Origin: Dryas octopetala
Lineage: Eukaryota; Streptophyta; Magnoliopsida; Rosales; Rosaceae
Assembly (NCBI GenBank): GCA_963921425.1
Contig: OY992833.1
Span: 3,846,501-3,910,500 of the forward strand
Reading direction: 5' to 3'
DNA length: 64,000 nucleotides
Part shown: positions 47,166 through 57,808 of the stretch, piece after piece
Position numbering within the stretch: position 1 is the first letter of the stretch
Layout: every line of letters starts with the position of its first letter
Position numbers and translations under genes: made by a program
The notes under the pieces: generated by a model
The model's database searches: none
Seen by the model: only the letters and a program-made list of their open reading frames with translations
Told to the model about the DNA's origin: nothing

Positions 47166-47490
47166 TAATAGGTGTATACTAGAGGTTAAGTATGATACTT
47201 GTCATGCATCATAAACTAATTTAAGGCTTGTTTGACAGGGCTTTTAAAAGGTTTAAAGATGTTTTCAAATAGTCAAAAACGTTCTTGTTTATGTTTTGAC
47301 AAAAAAATTGATAAATACTTTTGGATTCTAAAAGTACTTAAAAGCGCACCAAATACTTTTTAAGAAGCACTTTCAAATATATTAACAAAAAGTACTGTGA
47401 ATTTTTTTTTTTTTTTTTTAATTCTATGAATTTCTAAGAAAGACGCTTTCTACATAACCATTCCCAAATAATTTATTCTTTTAGGAATAC
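47166..47490. other. Intergenic, possible MITE fragment
   Basis: GGCTTGTTTGACAGGGC at about 47225 and repeated AAAAGCAC/TTTTAAAAG phrases suggest a hAT- or Harbinger-type MITE, but I could not pair its ends. Confidence 0.35.
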
Positions 47491-47546
47491 GCTGAATTAG
47501 GCCGGCCAATGGGCTGGCGCAGTCCATTCCTGATAGCTATAATTTC
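47491..47546 (+). promoter_or_regulatory. Promoter block of the first intact F-box gene
   Basis: GCTGAATTAGGCCGGCCAATGGGCT followed by CAGTCCATTCCTGA, then GCTATAATTT as a possible TATA box about 80 bases before the ATG. CCAAT and TGGGCT (site II-like) overlap in the core. The block is shared with 54750-54808 and 44922-44975. Confidence 0.65.
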
Positions 47547-47623
47547 TTGCTCAAGTGAGCGAGAGAAGCCACTTACCACTCACCAGTACTTTTGCTGCAG
47601 CAAAACGCGACAGCGCTTCATCC

Positions 47624-48751
47624 ATGAAAAAAGTCAAACGAGAAGATGAAGAAGAAGAGCTTGATAGGAAGAAACCCTACATTTTCCAACTGCCAGATCA
47701 CATAACAGTGGAGATCTTCTGCAAAATCCCATCAAAAACGCTGATCCAATGCAGGTGTGTATGCAAGTCTTGGCGGCGTTCTCTCTCATCAGACCCCCAA
47801 TTCACCAGAGACCTATTTTCACGAACACCCACTTGCCTTTTGGTCCAAGACTTCAGCCCCGGCCTCAATTCCACGAGGCTCTACATGATCGACCTCGACT
47901 GGATCGACCTCGACAAGGGCTCGAAAAGAAATGGAGTCTTAATGGAGCTTCCAGGAGACCCCAATGCACCTTATGGTGTACAAATTGTGGGTTCCTGCAA
48001 CGGCTTCCTCTGCCTATCTGGGTTTTACAATGATACTCACCGTTTTCGCATATCCAATCCCATTACTGGTGAGTCTTTAGCTCTTCCACCACTACCTACT
48101 AAACAAAAATGTACATTTCTTGCTGGATTTGGGTTTAGTCCCATTAGTGATGTCTATAAAGTAGTTATGGTTACATTTCGAACCAAAGAATGCAATGAAG
48201 GGGAGGTAATGGTTATGACTGTTGGCTCTGGGATTTGGAGAAACATTGGGGATTTTGTCTACTCTTTTGGGGATGTTCATTCACGTTTTTCGTCATTTGG
48301 GATTTTTGTCAGTGGATTTCTTCATTGGATTGGTCAGTGTAGTAAGGGTTCTCTTTTATTATGTGCCTTTGATATTGAAAGTGAGCGTTTCCAACAGTTA
48401 CCGCTGCCGCCTTTTTCTTCGAAATTTATGTTAGGAGTGTTCAAAGGTCGGCTCTCTATAACTGTTGGCTCAAGTAATAACAATATCGATGTTTGGGTGA
48501 TGAAGGATTATGGTGTTAACGGTTCTTGGACCAAAGAGCTTGAAATTGTAGACGCAATTGGTTCTCAAGTATTGATGTTGACAGAGAAGGAGCAAGTCTT
48601 GTTGTCACTTTGGTTTGAATTTCTGGCTTATAATCCTGGAAGAAGAAACTCTGTGTGGCTTCCTGTTGATGGGTTACCATTTTATTTCTTAGCATTTGCC
48701 CATACTCCAACCTTTGTGCCACTTAAAGATATCATCAGGGGTAGAGCCTGA
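47624..48751 (+). CDS. F-box protein with FBA domain (At3g07870-like)
   Basis: A single-exon frame of 375 residues. An acidic/basic start (KREDEEEEL) leads into an F-box at about residues 22-62 (QLPDHITVEIFCKIPSKTL, CRCVCKSW), which should bind SKP1 in an SCF ubiquitin ligase. The FBA-type region follows: GSCNGFLCL (123-131), ISNPITGESL, GFGFSPISDVYKVV and WVMKDYG, thought to hold the substrate. The frame is open further upstream to 47555, but only with non-ATG codons. The ATG at 47624 aligns with the start in the paralogue and in the pseudogene at 45157, so I chose it. The length is normal for the family and no defect is seen. Substrate and biological role are unknown. Confidence 0.93.
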   Translation: MKKVKREDEEEELDRKKPYIFQLPDHITVEIFCKIPSKTLIQCRCVCKSWRRSLSSDPQFTRDLFSRTPTCLLVQDFSPGLNSTRLYMIDLDWIDLDKGSKRNGVLMELPGDPNAPYGVQIVGSCNGFLCLSGFYNDTHRFRISNPITGESLALPPLPTKQKCTFLAGFGFSPISDVYKVVMVTFRTKECNEGEVMVMTVGSGIWRNIGDFVYSFGDVHSRFSSFGIFVSGFLHWIGQCSKGSLLLCAFDIESERFQQLPLPPFSSKFMLGVFKGRLSITVGSSNNNIDVWVMKDYGVNGSWTKELEIVDAIGSQVLMLTEKEQVLLSLWFEFLAYNPGRRNSVWLPVDGLPFYFLAFAHTPTFVPLKDIIRGRA

Positions 48752-50920
48752 AGGTAATATATGTCAAACCTAGTGAAAGATCTCATCTTTCTTGCCAGTT
48801 TCAATTTCTAATTTCAAAGCCATTTTTATTACTGATAAATGGATTCGTGTAATTATGTTTACTTTTTTCTAATTATTTGCAGATAATCCTTCTTGTTAAT
48901 TTGTCTCTTTTCAATTGTGATTGCTTCATTTTTCCTACATATTCTTATTCCATAGATAAGAGGTGAGTCTTTCTTAAAAATGAATGTTGATAGACAGAGA
49001 CTTCCAGTTGATTAAGTATACAAAGTAGGCTATTTTTTCTTTAGTAAGATCAGGGGCTGGCACTAGTCACGTAATCTATTTTGTTGATTATTTATTTTTT
49101 CGTCTTTGGATACTAATCCAACTACATTTCCTTCCTCTGTTGTGTCTGTATTATAGAAGTTGACTCAGCCAACATGATTTCGCATTTGTCAGTTTATTGG
49201 CAAATATCATCTTTTCCATGATAAACAATAATCATTAAGTTAAAAAGAATCATTTATAAGTCATTATGTGCACCAAGGGCTTGTCACACATTGATTCGAT
49301 TCTAGGGAATGTGGTTTTCTTTCCAACATGCTTCAATTTGTAGAATTATTTTGAGTTCCTAATCTCCAGAGAAGGTGACTGTCTATTAGTTGGAGGTATT
49401 TTACGTATTGAGAGGTCTTGTTGATACTTGAGTTGTAGTGATGCTTTTCTTGTAGCCAAGGATTGTGTGTAGGGTAACATAGATTTTCGTGTTTCGGAAA
49501 CACACTGAGATGGTCTTTACAGTGCAATAATGTTATTTTAGATTAGGTGTAAGACTAGTAATTTTTATTCGGGACAGAAGCATTTGGAGGACTGTATTCT
49601 TTATTTTCAATGTGTGTAGGAATACGTTATGTAGGAATTGTACATAGCTTCAAGGGAGAGACCCTGATTCAGTGATGCTATGCATTTGGAATCATGATTA
49701 AATGCTTCTATAGTTTTTGCTCTTATTAAGTTTTACATCTACCTAGGTTAGACTGTGATTTGCGCGTAGCCAACTGCTTGAGTTCTTGTTGGTTTGTAAG
49801 GACCACAAAGGTTATTGAACTTGCCTTTAGAACACAACATGGTTGTTACACCATCTTCTTTTACATAAAAGTCTCTTTGCCTTCTGCTTTGAATGGTGTA
49901 GTTTTACTTTTATATATGGCTCTTTTATATCCAATAGGCATAGTGACATCACATTTTATTGTGCTTTGGTGCTTCTTGTTAATTCAAGGACACCCCCAAG
50001 GGCTTTTTCTGGGTATGGTGAATATGCTTTTAAGATTTCTTACAATTCCTGATCCTGATATGAATCCTATTTCTTTGGTATGAATGGATGCAACATGGTG
50101 GTTGGCTTTTGCTAAATTGATGCAATGAAATCCAAATCTACTTGTAACGTATTATGATTAGCTATTCGTATCAGAAGTCTAGGCAATATTGTACTAAAAG
50201 TGTGTTGTGAAAATTTCATGTATGTCACAAAAAAGATGAGATTTTTATTAGTATAATTTTTATTCGATTTTTGAGCTGTAAATTATCAACACTTACCAAA
50301 AGTGTTGTAAATTACCAATAGTAAATAATTAATAACCCCCAATCAGTAGTAGAGTTATTTCAAAACCTCCAGTGTTTTTAGAATTAATTGATACCCCCCT
50401 AGTTGCTGTTTAATCTTAGATGCCGCCCCTGATCAATATGAAAAGTTGAAAACAACATTCTGCTGTTTAATCTTAGTTGCCCTTGCGTGCCTTGGTCCAT
50501 GAGCTGCTCCCTGCCCATGCGTTATTTCTCTATCCTGGCCCACATATATGCTACATTCCAGTAAAAAGTAAAGAAAAATAAAGCAGCCAGGAGAAATAGA
50601 ACTAAAGACAAGTGATATAAACATAAAACTCCCAACCAACCCAACTACACAACAGGATTAATTTAATTTATAGAGATTAACAAATATTAAATAATTACAA
50701 TAAAAAAAGTTTATATACTATTACTATCAGATATTTACAATAGAGATTGTACACAATTACTAAACAATAACATGCAATTAAAGCCCAATAAAATCAAAAA
50801 CTAAAATTCAAAAAAAAAAAAAGAAACAAAACGAAAAGGCTAAACATACAACATATAAGCTTGTTACAAAATGATTACGATTTTTAAAATTTCAACATTT
50901 TCACTTTCCCAAATTTCAAT
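48752..50920. other. Intergenic and 3' flank of the F-box gene
   Basis: No second gene is supported. The hydrophobic frame at 49760-50083 is unrecognised, and another frame overlaps it. CACCCCC-type phrases near 50390 are repeat-like. Confidence 0.5.
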
Positions 50921-50924
50921 TTCA

Positions 50925-51535
50925 CACATATCAGAATCAATCATAATGAAACTGAATCAATCACACTGAAACTGAATCTCACATTGAAACGAAATCAATC
51001 ACACTAAGATTGAATCAATCATACTGAAACTGGATTGATCACAATGAAACTGAATCAATCACACTGAAACTGAATCTTAAATTGAAATTTAATCTCACAT
51101 TGAAACGAAATCGATCACACTGAAACTGAATCGATTACACTGAAACTAAATCGATCATATTGAGACTGAATCGATCACACTAAAACTGAATCTCACATTG
51201 AAACGGAATCGATCACATTGAGATTGAATCAATCACACTGAAACTGAATCGATCACACTGACACCGAATCGATCACACTAACACTGAATCGATCACACTG
51301 AAATTAAATCGATCATACTAAGACTGAATCGATCACACTGAAACTGAATCTCGCATTGAAACTAAATCGATCACACTAAGATTGAATCGATCACATTGAA
51401 ACTGAATCGATTACACTGAGATTGAATTGATGACACTGAAACTGAATTGATCGCACTGACACTGAATCGATCACACTGAAACTGAATCGGTCACACTGAG
51501 ATTGAATCGATGAAATTGAAACTTAATCGATCACA
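50925..51535. repeat. 20-bp satellite array
   Basis: About 30 copies of a unit near GAAACTGAATCGATCACACT. Variants replace GATCACACT with CTCACATT or change A/G positions, and most copies carry ATCGAT. No open frame of note. Confidence 0.93.
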
Positions 51536-51861
51536 CTACTATATAACATGCCTTTATATGTGAAAAAAAAATTATAATAATTTGCACACAATTAAGGGGA
51601 CTCAAACCCAAGTCAAGCACGAGCAAAAATAGTTACACTAATTTTCAATAAAAAATTAATTACACTAATTTGCAATGAAAAATAGTTACACTAAATTTTC
51701 AATAAAAAATTAGTTACACAAAATTTGAAACAAAAAAAATTACACTAAATTAGCAATAAAAAAACAATTACACAATTTTTAAAATTAAAATAGAAATAAG
51801 AAAGATTTCCTATCTTTTAAAATGTGTATAAATATCATTAAATACTAACCTTTACACATCA
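51536..51861. other. AT-rich spacer after the satellite
   Basis: Repeats of TTACACTAA and CAATAAAAAAT only; no gene. Confidence 0.5.
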
Positions 51862-51970
51862 AGGTCCTCGGTCCAGGTGGTAAGGTGGTAGGGTGATCTC
51901 TTGAAGCCATTTGTCTTGGGTTTGAACCTCCCTTTGAAGCCAAAGGATTACTTCTTACTGAATTAAAATA
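51862..51970 (+). mobile_element. tRNA-derived SINE-like element
   Basis: GGTCCAGGTGGTAAGGTGG resembles an A box, and GGGTTTGAACCTCCC, about 40 bases on, is a B box. The body and tail are not clearly delimited, and no target duplication was found. Confidence 0.45.
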
Positions 51971-52709
51971 GTGGGCGAATGTCAGGTGGTGGGATGTGTC
52001 AGTTGGGCCCACGCGTCAGATGGGCTAAGTCTGGTGGGTCTTACGCGTATGATTTGGTCAATTTGACATTATGTTGCATGGGTTAAAAAAGGAATTGTAA
52101 GTATTAGGGGATTTTGAGAGAATTTTTAGATGGATAAGGGTTTAGGCAAATTTTGTATGTAGTTAGGGGGTTTAAAATTAGGCACTATATATAGGTTAAC
52201 CACAAAGACACCCCTAAACTATGCTTGGTTTTAACTTTAGCACACTGCCTTCTAGGATGAAGATGGGCCACGTGGCACCACATAAGCATATCTCATATGA
52301 AATATGTAACAGAGATTTGTGGTGTGACACGAGGAATAGTTTGTAGGGTTATAATTTTTGAAGGTTAAAGTGCAAAACCGAGCACAATTTTGGTTAAAGA
52401 TATAAAGTTCAAAACTCTAAAATATCAATTAAGTGAACTTAAATTTATCTTTTTCACTCTCATAAAATAGGCTCTTTTATGCTCCTCTCTCTCTCTCTCT
52501 CTCTCTCAAACTTTCACTCTCATTGTCAATTGACTAGAGATTGTCTATGTTAAACAAAAAACAAGAGATGGTTTATTTGTTTGAAAATTATAACTTTCAT
52601 AGCTTGCTCTCTCACTCTCAACTCCACCTTCATAATCTCATTCACACAACCCAACGATTTATGATCGTGAAACATAAAGGTTGAATTTTGAAAGCAAGAG
52701 AATAACAAA
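51971..52709. other. Intergenic, no gene seen
   Basis: Contains a CT run at 52485-52506. Nothing else recognised. Confidence 0.5.
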
Positions 52710-53799
52710 GAGTGCTGCTATTTGCACACTTTTTTTTTTTGCATATCATTTTTTCCTACACACCCCCTATCCTCTTCTAAAATTTGAAATTTCTCTTTAA
52801 TATACCTCTCCCATTACCAAAATACCCATCAAACACTACACACCCCACCCAACATCCAAACAATACACACCTCCCACCTAAAACCAACAAACGCACCTTA
52901 CCTTGCACCACCGTGCGTAGCACCCCACACCACCCAACCTGTGCACACATGCATGCAGAGCCACCAAGAAAGAGAAACTCTACCTCTTCCCAGCTCACGC
53001 CCGACCACGCTGTCGTGCCAACTTCCTCCGCGTCGACCACCAATGTGTAGCACGCAAGCTTCCTCCACTCAGCCTGCAAGCTCTGCGAAGCCCAACCACC
53101 GGCTCCAACTCGAGCACTTGCAAGCTGTGCAAAACCCAACCTCGCTACACACCACTTGCAATGCTGTCGCCGCACCAAACACCTTGAGCAGCCCATGCCG
53201 CCAAACACCTCCTCCTTCTCTCTCTTACCTCACGTTATGTTCTCTCTCCCCAACACTCTCTGTTCTCTCTCCTTTCTCCCTTTCTCTGTCTTTGTCCAAG
53301 ACAGGCCCCATCCAAGCCATAGCCACCGTCAGCATTGGTTCGCCAAACCAGCTGCAATTTTTTTTTAAAAGGTGGATGTTCGGAGGAGAGAGGGAAAGAG
53401 AGAGAGAGAGGAAGAAGAAGAAGAAAAAAATGAAGGGGGAGGGAGGTGGTCGGGTGAAGGGGAAGTTTGGCACTTCTCCGAGGTGGAAGCTTGAAGGTGC
53501 GACACGGGAGTGGCGCTAGTGGCAACTTGGATCTTTCACAGACAGAGAAAGAGAGAGAGGATAGAGAAGAAGGAGTTGATCGGTGGTGGTCTCACCACCT
53601 GGTTCACTGACGATCGCCGCCGGGCAAAGGAAATCCGAGAGAAATAGGTTGTAGTGAGAGAGGAGAGAGAACAGAGAGTGTCGGGGAGAGAGAAGAGAGT
53701 TTGGGGTGTGTTGGGGGAGGGCTTTAGGGTCTTTTCACAATGTGGCAAATCTATAAATTCACTAATTAAGTGATGGAGGGTACGCAAATAGCAGCACTC
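52710..53799. mobile_element. TIR element with gene-like interior
   Basis: The left end GAGTGCTGCTATTTGC is repeated inverted at the right end (GCAAATAGCAGCACTC), 16 perfect bases. No target duplication is visible. The interior (52900-53700) is C-rich then G/A-rich, with frames of up to 190 codons in several phases and on both strands that show no domain. It resembles the gene-like cargo of the MULEs at 5437 and 8387. Confidence 0.72.
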
Positions 53800-53845
53800 A
53801 TAGGCAATATATTGAGATTCTCTACCTTTAGTATATATATGTGTT

Positions 53846-54593
53846 GTTTGCTGCCTTTTATGAGATCTTGACCTTTCAAATAATCTAATGGTCTTTACTG
53901 TTACACATCAGCATAATTATTTTTTCTCCCCCAAAATACTGTTTTGCTTCCCTCACCCTTTCATGCCTTCCTCCATCCCTCTCTCCAGTACTTGCAGAAA
54001 GATACAAGTCCCTATCTTAAACAGAGACATTTAGATCTTCATTAATTTACATTAAAGTAATGGAATGAGATGTCCATTTTTCAATAAAAAGATGAGTAAG
54101 AAACAAGTAAAGCCATTGTCATTATATATCCACATGCCGGCCATTGACGATTATAGAATTGTCAAAACAAACTACCAAAAGATTCTTTGTTTCAAAATTT
54201 TGGAATACGATTCAACTATAGAACTATAAGATCTCTTTATTTACATGATTGTAATTGTGGAAAATTCCAGTGTAATTTTTATATTTGTTTTTAGTTAATT
54301 TAACAAAATAATCAAAAGCCAATTGAGAGATCCAAGGAAATTAAACAAGCCAAAACCATGGATGATTTAAATATATATTTTTTGTTTGAAATCAGAACTG
54401 ATCTTAGACTTTCCCCTAGAGAGGGAAGAGAGGGAGATAGATCGAAGATGAGAGAGTGGGAGGAAATTAAGGTAGAGAATGAGAGATAAACCAAACCGTA
54501 ATTTTTGGTCAAATAATTATTTTGATGTGGAAACATTTAAAACCATTAAATTATTTTATTTTAATGGTGAAGATCTTTTGAAAGGCAGCAAAC
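53846..54593. mobile_element. TIR element upstream of the second F-box gene
   Basis: GTTTGCTGCCTTTTATGAGATCTT at the left is matched inverted by AAGATCTTTTGAAAGGCAGCAAAC at the right, about 24 bases with a few mismatches. The interior is AT-rich with no gene. No target duplication was found. Confidence 0.65.
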
Positions 54594-54749
54594 AGGACAA
54601 AGCCTAAAGGCAGAGGAGCAAGATCCGGCAAGATCATTGTCTTGAGTCTTCAGCAAGTATCCCCACTTTTTAATAACATCCTATTGTCAAGAAATTTCCA
54701 ACTTTACACCCTAATTAATGTCAAATATATGAAATATCCCTAAAGAAAC

Positions 54750-54808
54750 GCTGAAGCAGGCCGACCCAATGGGCTCAGCCCAGTCCATTGCTGAAACCTA
54801 TATATTCA
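54750..54808 (+). promoter_or_regulatory. Promoter block of the second intact F-box gene
   Basis: GCTGAAGCAGGCCGACCCAATGGGCT and CAGTCCATTGCTGAAA match the first gene's block. CCTATATATTC at 54798-54807 is a good TATA box, about 65 bases before the ATG. Confidence 0.68.
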
Positions 54809-54868
54809 TGCTTTTCATTTCCAGCGAGAAGCCCTCTCAAATTGACCTTGCAGCAAAACTCAACAGCC

Positions 54869-56134
54869 ATGCTGAAAATCAAACTGCCCTACACCCGCCC
54901 ACCAACCAACACTCACCGACCACCAAAACATGAAGATGACAAAAAAGAAGAGCGCATAAAAGTGGATATGTTTTGCAAAAGTCGAGTAGAAAGGCTTATC
55001 CATTGCATCTTGAGCAAGATCCGAATAAAAAGGCATGACAAGAAACCCTACATTCTGCAACTTCCAGACCACATGATAGTGGAGATCTTCCGAAAACTCC
55101 CACTTAAAACGCTCATCCAATGCAAGTGCGTGTGCAAGTCTTGGCGTTTCCTCTCAGACCCTCATTTAACGAAAGATCAATTTTCACAAACACCCACTTG
55201 CCTTTTGCTCGAATCGGCGGAGGGCAACATCTTGGTCGACCTCGACAACACCTCAAGCCCAAACAACGTCCCACTGAAGCTTCCTAAAGTCGCTAATGTC
55301 CTATCTGGCGCAAAAATTATTGGTTCCTGCAACGGCCTCCTCTGCTTATGGCTATGCAGAACCCAACGATTTTACATATCCAATCCCATTACTGGTGAGT
55401 CATTAATTCTTCCAACACCTCCTAGTGCCAGGAAGAATATTGATCCTTGTTCACCTACTTCTGTTTGTGGGTTTGGGTTTAGTCCCATTAATGATGTCTA
55501 TAAAGTAGTTCTGGTTACGTCTCCAAATGAAGAATCCAATGATGGGAAAGTAATGGTTTTGACTGTTGGCTCAGGGATTTGGAGAAGTATTAGGAATATT
55601 TCTGTATACCCTATTCATCATCATCAGGCGTTTTTATCATATGGGGTTTATCTTAATGGATTTATTCATTGGATTGGTTGTAGTAAGCGTTCTCTTGTGA
55701 TACGTGCCTTTGACCTTGAGAGCGAGCGTTTCCAACTGTTTCCTCTGCCACCTTGTTTGGAGCAGTATTTTCATCCTTTCAACCTTGGAGTCTTGAGAAG
55801 TTCACTCTCCGTACTCGTTCCTACTCTCTTTACTGGTAATATTGTTTGGATGATGAAGGATTATGGTGTTAAGGAATCTTGGACCAAGGTGTATGAAGTT
55901 AGAGGCGCATTGCCTAGATCTATAAATAAGATTGAAGACTTATTTCTTAAGTATAATTTGAAGGCTTATACTCGTAGTAGGGCAGAAGAGCAGCAACTCC
56001 TGTTGTTTCTGCTGGCTTACTCTCCTCGGACAAGGGCCCTTGAAAGTGTTAGGTTTGATGGGATACCACCAGTGGTTAAAATATGGGTCCATATTCCAAG
56101 TTCTGTTTCACTTAAAGATGTGATCAAGGGTTAG
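54869..56134 (+). CDS. F-box protein with FBA domain, longer N-terminus
   Basis: A single-exon frame of 421 residues, paralogous to 47624-48751. The F-box is at about 62-102 (LQLPDHMIVEIFRKLPLKTL, CKCVCKSW), followed by GSCNGLLCL (152-160), ISNPITGES, GFGFSPINDVYKVV and WMMKDYG. Compared with the first gene it has about 40 extra residues before the F-box. Within them VDMFCKSRVERLIHC looks like a weak copy of the F-box helix. It is predicted to act as an SCF substrate receptor. Upstream codons in frame are not ATG, and the ATG here aligns with the paralogue. No defect is seen. The 3' flank carries an RNase H-derived segment. Confidence 0.93.
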   Translation: MLKIKLPYTRPPTNTHRPPKHEDDKKEERIKVDMFCKSRVERLIHCILSKIRIKRHDKKPYILQLPDHMIVEIFRKLPLKTLIQCKCVCKSWRFLSDPHLTKDQFSQTPTCLLLESAEGNILVDLDNTSSPNNVPLKLPKVANVLSGAKIIGSCNGLLCLWLCRTQRFYISNPITGESLILPTPPSARKNIDPCSPTSVCGFGFSPINDVYKVVLVTSPNEESNDGKVMVLTVGSGIWRSIRNISVYPIHHHQAFLSYGVYLNGFIHWIGCSKRSLVIRAFDLESERFQLFPLPPCLEQYFHPFNLGVLRSSLSVLVPTLFTGNIVWMMKDYGVKESWTKVYEVRGALPRSINKIEDLFLKYNLKAYTRSRAEEQQLLLFLLAYSPRTRALESVRFDGIPPVVKIWVHIPSSVSLKDVIKG

Positions 56135-56137
56135 AGC

Positions 56138-56420
56138 TCCAAGGTTTGATCAATTTGAGAGGAACATGGTGGCCGAAAACCTGCCAGTGCAAGCTTGGGC
56201 TCATCTGTTCTATTGGATGTTCTATTTTTGATCTTCCTCTTCCCACTGTTAGTTCTGTTATGGTAGATGATCTTGCTAGTATAACTAAGCATAGACTTGT
56301 TCTGGTTGGCCCTGAGGTTCAAAAGGCTTTGGCACTGCTTGCCTTTCATATGTTAGATTTACTTATATGGTGTTGCATATCTAATTTATGTTATTGGCTT
56401 GGAAAAAATAAAAAGACATG
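56138..56420 (+). pseudogene. RNase H-like tail after the second F-box gene
   Basis: Immediately after the stop, AGAGCTCCAAGGTT and GAGAGGAACATGGTGGC match 27723-28105 (minus). The frame then reads IFDLPLPTVSSVMVDD, HRLVLVGPEV and ALLAFHMLDL. Part of the RNase H helix is deleted here. It may serve as the gene's 3' UTR. It is not joined in frame to the F-box protein. Confidence 0.68.
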
Positions 56421-57293
56421 TTGCTTTTTTCTTTTCTTTTTTTAAAGAGAAGGAATTTTATCTTCTATTGGTTTCTTGATGTTCTCGGTGTTATAGGCAA
56501 CAGCTTGGTTTTGATTTGATATTAAATTTTACATTTCTGTTCCTTATATAAAGAGGTCAAAAGGCTGGTCGATCAGGTCGTGTTAGCTCAACTCATTAAA
56601 TGCAGTGTGTTCCATGTCATGTTCGTTTAACAAGTACTAACCTCTCGTGACGCGAGTGCGAATAAGCTCTTTTTATTATGCAAATGTTGATATTTTAGTT
56701 CGCACAATGTGTTTATTAGGCTTTTTCTATTGCGGATAGGTCGACATTTGTGTTAATTAGCTTATAATTTGCCTTCATAATTGTTAAAATATGAATTAGA
56801 AACCCACGTAACCCCAAATCAAAATCCAATTTAGATATCCAAAATCTATTAATAAATTAATGAACAACACAATTCTTACTCTACACTGTATCTGTTTTCT
56901 CAGAATCAGAAATTGCTTAGGGGAGAGAAATATATGGTGAACCGATCGACCCAGGTGCAGCCATACTCTGGTGCCAAAGTTGTACAGTGACTTTTAAAGA
57001 GAGATATATGTGGGTACAAAGTTTGAGGGCGGAGAACTTATGTTAGGGGAAACTGGTTGTACGTGGGGTTGCAGATTGTGGCATTGGAGGAAGACATGAG
57101 TTATATATGGTTGCGTAGGTAATTGACTGAAACGTGCGTTCTCATCTGCTATGGGATTAGTGGGGAGTTCGAAAGTCCGGATGTTGTTTTCTTTTTTATA
57201 TTTGTCCTATTTGTGTTCATTCTACAATTTTATTCTCATAAAATAGTAAATATTATTAAAATCAATAAAACATATATATTAAGATTACATAAC
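56421..57293. other. Intergenic, no gene seen
   Basis: AT-rich. Nothing recognised. Confidence 0.5.
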
Positions 57294-57808
57294 AGGTTTG
57301 TTTGATCGGAATCCTAGAATGGGAATAGGAATAGTAATTGTACTCCTATTCTTGTCTATTCCAGAATGTAATGAGTTTTCAATTCTTATTCCAACGTTTG
57401 GAACAAAAACATAATCAAAGTTATTGGTAATATTTCCTATTATATTTTTTAATTTGGTAATTGACACATATCAATATAATAGGAAAGATATGTGTCATAA
57501 TTATGTGCCACTATTTCCTATTTCTCAACAGTTGATAATCTTTCCTACTATATTTTCTAATTTTTTAATATAGTCAAATAATAAAAGAATATATATAGTA
57601 ATTTTTACATTCCAGATTAACTATGGAATAGAAATCCCACCCCCCTCATGGTATTTCTATTCCTCCTTTTTTTATGAAATTGATTTACAGTCAACTAAGG
57701 TCAATTCCTTAGTTTTGTTTTCTTTCCAGTCAACCAAATATCAAGTCTTCTTGAAATTGAATCCAATTTTATTTCAGGCTTTGGATTACGACCAAACAAA
57801 TATGACCT
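57294..57808. mobile_element. MITE with ~20-bp TIRs
   Basis: GTTTGTTTGATCGGAATCC at the left and GGATTACGACCAAACAAAT at the right are inverted with two or three mismatches. The interior is AT-rich with GGAATAGGAATAG-type phrases. The target duplication is unclear, so the superfamily (hAT or Harbinger) is open. Confidence 0.65.

Noticed and set aside
47555..47623. Upstream extension of the first F-box protein
   Set aside because: The extra codons start at GTG, not ATG, and paralogues align from the ATG at 47624.
49760..50083. 107-codon hydrophobic frame after the F-box gene
   Set aside because: A second overlapping frame is as long, no family is recognised, and it lacks splice or promoter signals.
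50925..51535. CRISPR-like array
   Set aside because: Units follow each other without spacers and drift in sequence. This is a plant satellite.
52941..53519. 192-codon gene inside the TIR element
   Set aside because: Low-complexity Pro/Ser/Thr then Arg/Lys/Glu composition with competing frames on both strands; treated as transposon cargo.
44922..56420. F-box cluster as a Rosaceae self-incompatibility S-locus
   Set aside because: F-box genes among retrotransposons suggested it, but there is no S-RNase and the proteins resemble At3g07870-like F-box/FBA proteins rather than SFB/SLF by motif.
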